Made by a program: the position numbers and the translations under genes. From Isoetes taiwanensis (Eukaryota > Streptophyta > Lycopodiopsida > Isoetales > Isoetaceae): 64,000 nt of DNA. The notes under the pieces were generated by a model that saw only the letters and a program-made list of their open reading frames with translations, had not been told where the DNA came from and made no database searches. The stretch lies in contig JAJEKV010000014.1 in NCBI GenBank assembly GCA_021234155.1, positions 9,443,563 through 9,507,562 of the forward strand. The letters are read 5' to 3'. Of the stretch, positions 51,301 through 60,300 are shown one piece after another; position 1 is the stretch's first letter; the number at the start of each line of letters is the position of its first letter.

Positions 51301-54300
51301 GAGAAAAGTTTCTGTACCACATCCTATCATGTTAGCAGAATTTTCAGCTACTCCTCTGCAGCTGGATGCAGCATTCCAGTTAGCGTCCTTCTGGCATAAG
51401 GTGCAGCAGCTGGGGGCGTCGCAGCAAGGTCAAAGCAGGCTTCCATGGATTGCCATCAAGTCTTCAATAAGGTTGGCTGAAAAGGGAGTCCAAGAATGTT
51501 GGTACGCAAAGGCATCGCAATGGGCTGTCTCTTTGGGATTTGGTTTGCAAAATCTGCCTCCTTTCCAATATAACAGGGCTGTAGCTACTACTGCTGTAAA
51601 TCCTAAAGCTAAAAAGAGACTTCAAAAAGATAAGAATCAGCTCATCTGGCACGATCTGGAACTTTCATACATATCAAGGACATGGTTGACTCCAAGGGAT
51701 CTTCCCACCAAAATGCAATTCTACAAAGATCACTCAGTGAAGATGGTTTCATCGAGTGGCCAGGATATTTGAATATTCACCTCTCACATAAAGTGAGACA
51801 TGCTATTGGTCAGCTCAGGGTCTCATCTCATCAGCTTGAGATTGAGGCTGACTGGGCAATTAAACCTAAAGTTGAGCGGACAAAGAGGGTTTGCAGATTG
51901 TGCCATTTGAATGCAATTGAGTCTGAGGAACACTTCATCTTTACATGTCCAGTCTATTATGAGATACGGGGCAGGTTTCATTGCTTGTTTCGCGAACCTC
52001 CCTGTCAAAACTCATCAGATATGAAGACCAGAAATGTATGCTCTTTTCCTCCACTAAATGATTGTTCATAGAAGAAATCTGTTGAAGGAGCAGACTGGTG
52101 GGAGAGATAGACAAGGAAGTGACCTTACACAAAGGCAGATCACTCTCTTTCTCATTGGAGGGGATAATGATAATAAACGGAAGTCAGGTCCCCTTCCTGG
52201 ACCCCCTAATCCGGTCCCAAGAGGGATATCCATGAAAGTGTCAAGACAAGCATAAGCAGTCCTTTCAAAGAGAAAAAAAGTCCGACATCACTTCATACTT
52301 TGAACCAGTGGCCAAGAAGACAAAAGCTTCATGACTTCATAGTTTAGTTTTTCTTTTTTTCATTTTTATGTAACATCTCTAGGAGGCTGCAAATGCGCCC
52401 CTAGGTGCAGATGATTGCTGTAAAGGACAAGCAATCATAGACCCAAGAGGTCTTTCGTAGATGAGACCTTTTGGGGGGTCTCATAGACCCAAGAGGTCTT
52501 CCTTCCTTTCTTCCTTCCTTCCTTTCCCTCCCTCCTTTCCTTCTTCCTTTCCTCCTTCCTTCCTTCCTTTCTTGTTTATAGTAATGCTTCTGGGCAGTTT
52601 TGGAGGAAATTGGCAGCTAGAAAATCAGATTGTCCTTTAAAAGATCTAGGGGTATGGTCAGCATATGCAAACTCTCTCTTAGATGTTAAGGACCAACAAT
52701 TCTCTCAGGATGAGCTAGATCCGAGGCCTCAAACTTCTACCTTTTTTTACGGTCTCTCTCATTAACTAATGCTAGAAAAAATGTTAAGGGCGTGAGGGGA
52801 AACCCTCTAAAAACCTTTTTAATTAAGTAGATGAGGTTGCTAAGATTTGTTCAAATCTATACTGTGAACAATCTACCGTTCAAACCAAGTATAGGTTAAT
52901 GTCTATGGAAGGTTGATGTTCTAGAATTAGCATTTCGCATTGTTGTTATTGTTATGGGGATTATAAGTTATTGTTGGTGTTTTGTTTGCGAGTGAATAAA
53001 ACATTTATTTGTTGGAATTTTGTCTATAAATGAATGGGACATTTACTTTTAGGAAAATGTCAAGACACTTTGGAAATATATAACAGGCGCAGAGTGTGCA
53101 CATCAGTGTATGGCAAAGTATTTGAAATGAATGGGAAATTTTCCTTCTAGCTTAAGGATGAACAGGGCATCTGCAGATTTGAATGGGACCTATCCTACTA
53201 ATAAAATTTTGGTTCGGAAAATTTCCTTCAAATCTCATAAAGATACTAAAACAAATTTGTAGCCTACAAGGAAAGCAAAATATAGTATTAAATTCTAGCA
53301 AAAATAACATAAACAGGTCATGTTCCTAGGAAAATGCGCCTCTAATGAGTAATATTTCGTCAATGAGTAGCTTAATGCACCAAAGTTAAAAGTCTTCCAT
53401 ATTAGCTCCCTCTAATGAGATGTGAAGTGTGCATGTGGAACTTGTTCCTTGGTTCCTGAACTTATTCTTTACTAACTAATCATATTAAAAACTCTATAAC
53501 TTATTTTTTGTACACCTCTTTTTGGATCGACCATATATCCTACTATATTTCAAGTGAATCAGAAAATCATTTTTTGAACCGGAAATTCTGTGAGGCGCCT
53601 AGGACTTTGCCACACATAGGTGCACATTGTAAGATCATTTGAAAATCTCAGATCTGAGGTTAAAAATTATAAGATGGGATTGTTGTGCATATAGCATGTG
53701 GTGTTAAATGCATTACCAAGCATAATTAGATTTCTACCTTTAACATGACCATTGAAACATCTTTCTTGAAATTGAAACATATCGCACCAATTATGGAGCA
53801 CATTGCTACAAAGTTTTAAGAATTATGTAGTGCATCAAGTAATGGCATCTCATCTCTAGTTTTTAGGATCTTTGTTTGTAAGAACGTAGCGAGAGTTCCT
53901 AAAGTACAAATACAACATGAATAAAATTGACAACATGCTTGATATCTAAAGAAATCACATAACAAAATTGTAAGAATGCATATTTAAGTTTCACTACTAT
54001 GCAAGCTCTGCATTTTATCATAATGCATGCCATTACGCTCAGTCCATTACGCTCAGTCCACCTACAGTGCACAAAAAGAAAGAAGATTGCAATATGAGAG
54101 TGGTACCATATTTTTGCTTGCTATCACCGTAGGTCAAATAATTTGAAAAAAAAAAAAAACAAAAAAAAAAAGGAAAAAATTAAGCTTCAATCCATTTGCA
54201 GACGGTATTTGATGTGTCTTGGACTTTACTGTAGCTTATGGTTACACAGATGGGGCAGATCATACACTTGTAAGGTGCATAGCGCATTCCCAGTTTAAGC

Positions 54301-57300
54301 ATGTGTAATCTCCTAATGGGATGACATGAGATATCTCTGAGTCTGAGAAAAGTGTATATATCAGATGTCTTAATTCGAATGGCAACTTCAAAATTACAGC
54401 CAGATTTGATGTCAATGTATGCTCTTTTTTCCTGCTCAAAAGTAAACAAACAATTAGATGGCTCGCATAATGACATTAGGAATGTTTGAAACTTAGCATT
54501 GCCTCAAATATAGGCTACTGTTATCTGCAATTTTTTTGTAGCTAAACCCACAAATATGCAACCAACTTTTCTATTTGATATTATGCAAATCCAAGCGAAA
54601 CACAGGGAAAGCAAAAGATTGGGAAGAATTACAAGCTGAAATGATTATACATGGGGCTAAGACATTGGCACCAGTGATTGCAGATCTATTTAATGAAGCT
54701 ATTTGCATTGGTTTTCTGCTGGTTTGGTCTAATAATGTTATAAAGCGGGCGATTCTATGAATCCTACTAATTATTGCCTAATTATGATTGGGCATGTGAT
54801 GGCAAAACTTTATGGATCCGCATTGGAAATGGTCCTTAGTAATTTTGCAGAAAATCACAGCCTTAGAGCCAAGGGACAAGCTGGTTTCAGGAAAAACTTT
54901 TCCACAATTGATCATATTTTTTCTTTAAGGGCAATCACTGAGGAAGCGAAGGCAAGGAAAAGTAAAGTTCATTGCTGTTTTGTTGATTTCCGAAAATCCT
55001 TTGATACTGTTCCTCGGAATAGGTTGTTTCAGAGGCTCAAAATGTTGGGGCTTTCTCACGAGCTGATCTGGGCAGTGTTGACATTATACGAGAATGTAAT
55101 AGGCAGAGTGAAAATAGATGGGCAGTTTTCAGAGGAAGCTTTTCAGTACAATTGGGGTTAGACAAGGGTGCCCCCTCTCTCCTACTCTTTGGACTTTATA
55201 TTGATGAGCTTGAAAGCTTTGTACAGTCCTTAGGCGGAGAAGTCTCCATGCTTGCTCAGGCATTCCCATTTTGCTTTATGCGGATGATGTGGTTCTAATC
55301 TCACCATCTCCTCAAGGGCTCCAAAAACATTTGGCTGCCCTAGAAGCCTTTTGCAAAGATAGAGAGCTGCAAGTAAATCTCTACAAGACCAAAGTGATGG
55401 TATTTAATACCTCTTGGAAAAATTGGAAAATAACTCTTTTACTTTCCAAGGACAACCTGTAGAAATTGTTTCTATGTACACCTACTTGGGTGTTGAGTTT
55501 GCGGGCCCTCTTTTCAGATTGAGGGAGGCTGGTCAGGCAAGGATTGCAAAAGGATATGCTTCTCTTGTACAGCTAGAAAAACAGTGCTACCAACTCCATT
55601 TCCAAGATGTTCATACAAAGCTCTTCATGTTCGACACTTTGGTGAAGCCGGCAGCTTTATATGGTACACAAATATGGGGAGTTGACCTGCGAGCCGATGA
55701 CTGGGGTCAACTAGAGAGGCTCCAAATTTCTCTTCTTTCTAGAATGATCAGAAGCAAACATTCTGTACCCCATGATATAATGCTTGCTGAATTTAATGCG
55801 AAACCTCTGAAGGTTGAAATTGCCTTTCAAACAGTGACTTATTTGCATAAGTTGCACCGTCTTGGACAGTCACAAGAAGGTCAAAAACGACTTCCCTGGC
55901 TGGCATATGTGTCGTCTAAAACATTGGCAGACCAAGGTAAGCGTTGTTGGTTCTCAAGGACATCTAAATTGTTTGAGGAGATGGGTTTCTCTATGGGAAA
56001 TATCCCACCTTTTCAATACAGTATAATGGATGGCAATCTGAATTTTGCTCAGCAAGAAGTCAATCAGCTTATACGCCATGACTTGGAGTATCTTTATGTT
56101 TCAAATACATGGGTGAATCCCGTCAAAGATCTGCCTGCTAAAAAGAAATTCTATAAGGATAACTTCATAAATATATCAGCGGATGGTTTCATTATAAGGC
56201 CTGGATATTTAGATATGGATCTGCCGAACAAAGTGAGATACTCTATGGGGCAGTTTAGAGTGGCATCTCACCAGTTGGAGATTGAGGTTGGTAGGGCGAA
56301 AAATATTAGTCGTGAGGATCGGAAGTGCCCAATGTGCAATCTAAACATGGTCGAGTCAGAAGAACATTTTATTTTTACCTGCCCAACCTACTACATTATT
56401 AGAGGCAGATATCATTGTCTTTTTAGAGACCCCACATCTCTACGACAGCTGGTAGAGCATTACGATCAGAAATGTGTATCTCACTTTGTATATGAACTAT
56501 CTCTAGAAAGGAGAAATATTCTCAAACAAAAGAATCCAATGGGCCTGAAACACACAGAAACAACTAATTTCTTTTCATCTGAGACAAACGATGATAAGAT
56601 GATAGTAGACCACTTTGGCACTGCCGAAGAAGATAAAATGATCAGCAGCCATGAAACATAAAAAGTCTTTCCAGAAGAGGCCAAGCAGCAAGCATCAAAG
56701 CAAGCCAAGAAGGGGTATTATGAATTACTTTGCAGCAGTCACAGGAACGAATGGGCTGTCTCCATCAAACCCTATCTGAGCAGATTCTTAGATTTTCAAT
56801 TGTTAAGCTTAATAGGGTAGACAGGGTAGTAGGCTGCTTCACTATAGTTCGGTTGTTAATTCAATGGAACAGTACGAAAGTCAGCAGTATCTATCAGCTA
56901 ACATTCCAAAACGGCTGAGGCAGTTGATATCAAGATACAGGGTGAGTTCTCATAGACTAGAGATTGAGACAGATGATCCAAAACTCCAGCTGAAGCTCGA
57001 CTATGCAGGTTATGTGTGATGGAGTGGTCGAGAATGAGGACCATGTTTTCACTTGTTGTCCTGTATATAACAGTATTAGAGACAAATATGGTATACGGGT
57101 TGAGAATTTTAAAGCTTTGTTTTTATTAGATCCTTTAACTGTAGGTTGCTTCATTAAAGCTGTAGATGAAAATCTTTGATTCTTGAGCAATGTATTTTTT
57201 GCTCTATGGCCTTTGAGGCCCCAAAGAGCTTTAGTAATAAATTAAATTAAATTAAAATTAATATTTTTGTTTCCATACTTTAGATAACAGGAGGGTTTTC

Positions 57301-60300
57301 CTCCTGGAGGTCTTGAACTGTTTATGTTATGGTCTCATAGACCCTTCGGGTCTTACGTAGACGTTAATAAATCTTTCTTTCTTTCTTTCTTTCTTCCTTG
57401 AGATCATCGTATCCCTAATGTAGTGGTCCATAATGAAAAACCAACCAGACCTGATACTCTGAATATGGTGCTTATTGTCTATTGGATTACTGCTAGAGCA
57501 ACAAGAAATCCTTTATATGCCGTTACTGTTTAAGGACTTGGTTCTTACTGCTTTTGTTGCTGTTGTCAGCAATTTCAGCGACATTTTTGATGCTGACTGG
57601 TTTATTTCTGCACTCGCCTCTGATATTCTGGTCATTAAGGAGTTACCATCTGACATCCAGCGAGCAATAAACAAGCGTCCTATCACAATGCGTGTCCCCA
57701 GAAGGAGCACACCTTATTATTATGAAAGTAGAGTTCTGCCAGTTATTCGGAAAAAACATGTACGTGATGGTAATTTGGGTCATGCTAATCAGCAACGTTT
57801 CCAAATTGTGATGATTATGGCTTTTACATTATCTTTGAACTTTAGTTGCTGATTTTTGGAATCATACAGTCTGCTTTTTATGTATAGATATATATATTAT
57901 AAAGTGTCAACTAACAATTGTGAATAGGATTACATGATCTTGGGGTTTCTACTGGTAAAGCATAAAAGCCCAATGTTATCCTAAAACGTGCTTTCTTATC
58001 ATATCTTACCAAGTAGGCTGATAACAGCAATTGGATAGCAATTATACATTGACTAATATTTCTAGCAATTCTGTCACTCCATGACAATGCTGCAGACTAT
58101 TTCAGAAAGTGTGCCGATGACACTCCAAGGTGTTGGCTTAGGTCGGCAAACTTTGTCCAGGCAAGGCCTTTTGTCAAGATATCAGCCAATTGGGGGCTAA
58201 CAGGCAGCCCTGCCTGATTCCCTTTCTTAATACAGATAGACTTGACAGCTGTCCATTACAAAAAGTTTATTTAGACCAAAGGCCATTTTTTGAACTGCGA
58301 ATCAACCCCCATTCTTTCCTAAACCTCCTGCTGACCATCTTAAAGTATCATATGTTTTCCGGAAATACATTTTAATTGAAACAAACTGCTCCAAACTTTT
58401 CTTTTGGTTCATGGTATTAGAGCAGGACTTGAGGGTTGAAGGAAGTATGTGTTTGATCTAGAAGCTGGGACAGATTTGTTTGGGCTTTACAATAAGCTAA
58501 ATATTGTCTGCATCTGATAAGTTTGGACTGAAATCTTGCAATTCTTCCAAGAACAGGTTTGTGGGCCTACTAAGGTGGTCACTTGGCTTAGCAAAAAGCA
58601 GTCCACTGTCTCCAAGCTACACGTTGTGTGCATGGCTGCACATTAGATTAGTTTTGTACTTCTGTCATTATATAGTCGGAACCTCTCAAGTTTCTTGAGT
58701 AGAGTCGCTTCCTTTGTGTCGCATCTCTTCTTCTGTTTAGAGGAATCAATTCATAATAAGATACAGCTTGAAAAGGATGCTCAATATCAGGTAAATCAGT
58801 AAGAGAAAGATCATGCTAATAGCTTAACAATCTGCCTGATTTAACTCTGTTATATGGAGTTCATGGTGGAGATGGAGAAAATCAGTTGGCTCAAAATCAG
58901 TTGATAATGAATTGTTAGGAGCAGCAGACACTTGTGGATCATGATGTACAAAATCATGTTCTGATATAGATTGCTTTATATAGTAGCACCCTCTACAAAA
59001 TGCATGCTTTGGGAAGCAAAAACCTTCTTCGTCACTGAATCATAATACTTCCATGTTATTGTTGTACCCAATAAAAATAACCTTAATAGATCTATCAGAA
59101 AGTTTACCCGTCCTTTGCAGAATCTCCTTTTGGTTTAGTTGCATAACCTAAGCAGCCAAAATCTCTTAGATATGAAACATATGATTCAAGACCGTATACG
59201 GCTTCAAAATGTGTCTGTAGCTGCAACGCTTTAATAGATCTGTTGGAAACATCCAAAATGTAGGAGAGCTCTGCTTATGTGTGAGCTTGCTTCTTGTCAA
59301 ATCCATGAGGATTATTACATTCTGCCATGCCGTTTCCTGAATAAACATATGACAGAATAAATTTTAGAGCATTGTCTGTCCTAATAGCCTTTATCTTTTT
59401 TTGCAAAATGTATCTTTAACTTGAATGGTGAAAATTTGAAATATTGAAAAAGCTTGAGATACACCCATGTATACAGCAAATGATTCAATAGGCAGATAAT
59501 CTGAATGAAGAATCTCAAAGGCCTGGGTGCATGAAAATCTGCTTGTTTTGGGTAAGATGCTTGAATTTGCTTGCCAAGTCTGCAATCATAACAGTGAATA
59601 TCTTGTTTTTTAAGAGTAGGCAAACCTTTGACCATTTGTAACTTAGATGCTGTAGCAGGGACTAACATGTGCATACCTTGCATGCATGAGAGGACTCTTC
59701 CTTAGACATATGAGATAAAGAAGAAAGATAATGAATAATTAAAAATTCCAGATTTAAGGTCGAGCTCTCAAGGTTGGATTGGAATTGGATCAGAGGAATC
59801 GAAGCCAAGATCTTGCAGATATTGTCAAGATCAGGCTGGAAGGCATTTTTGTGAAAAATCTCAAGATTCTAAATTAGTTTGATCTTCATTTTTCTAGCCA
59901 GCAGGGTCAGTTTAGCCTGCTATGTAGATCTGCATTGATCTTCATCTATTTTGCATCAAATTTGTTGATTTGCCACAAAATTTAGGTAGTCTGTAATTTT
60001 TCGCTTGATCAAAAGAATTTTGTGTTTATCTATCAAAAAGATTACCTGCATTAGCTTGATCTGTAGCATTCTATTATGATCTTTCCTCAAACAGATGTTC
60101 AATCACCGATTCATGGAAATACTTTACTGGGTGGTGATAATGTTTACACTTGGAGAGATGCATTTGAGTCTAATGTTAACTTGAAAGTTTTTGGTGACGT
60201 TGAAGCCAATTGGAATCCTCAGACTGATGCAGAGTTAAAGAATTGCCCTTAAACTTGCATTTCCACTGATTTTCAGTGAGGTACTAGGTCTTTCAAAACA

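Larger units (their letters stand above)
54570..57398 (+). mobile_element. LINE with RT and long ORF2 C-terminus, interrupted near its 3' end
   Basis: Starts at NTGKAKDWEELQAEMIIHG just upstream of the RT. RT motifs: IGHVMAKLYGSALEM near 54787, CCFVDFRKSFDTVPR near 54974, and YADD at 55277-55288. Frameshifts lie between 55150 and 55270 and near 55430. From 55414 to 56661, 415 codons are open. The finger CPMCNLNMVESEEHFIFTC (56326-56381) keeps all ligands. The PIP-like motif reads HTETTNFF. Relative to 48011-49562 it lacks part of the C-tail after MIVD, and 56805-57256 is a foreign LINE. The CAGGAGG/CCTCCTG hairpin (about 57286-57304), GGTCT tail (57331-57353) and (CTTT)n close it. Confidence 0.88.
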
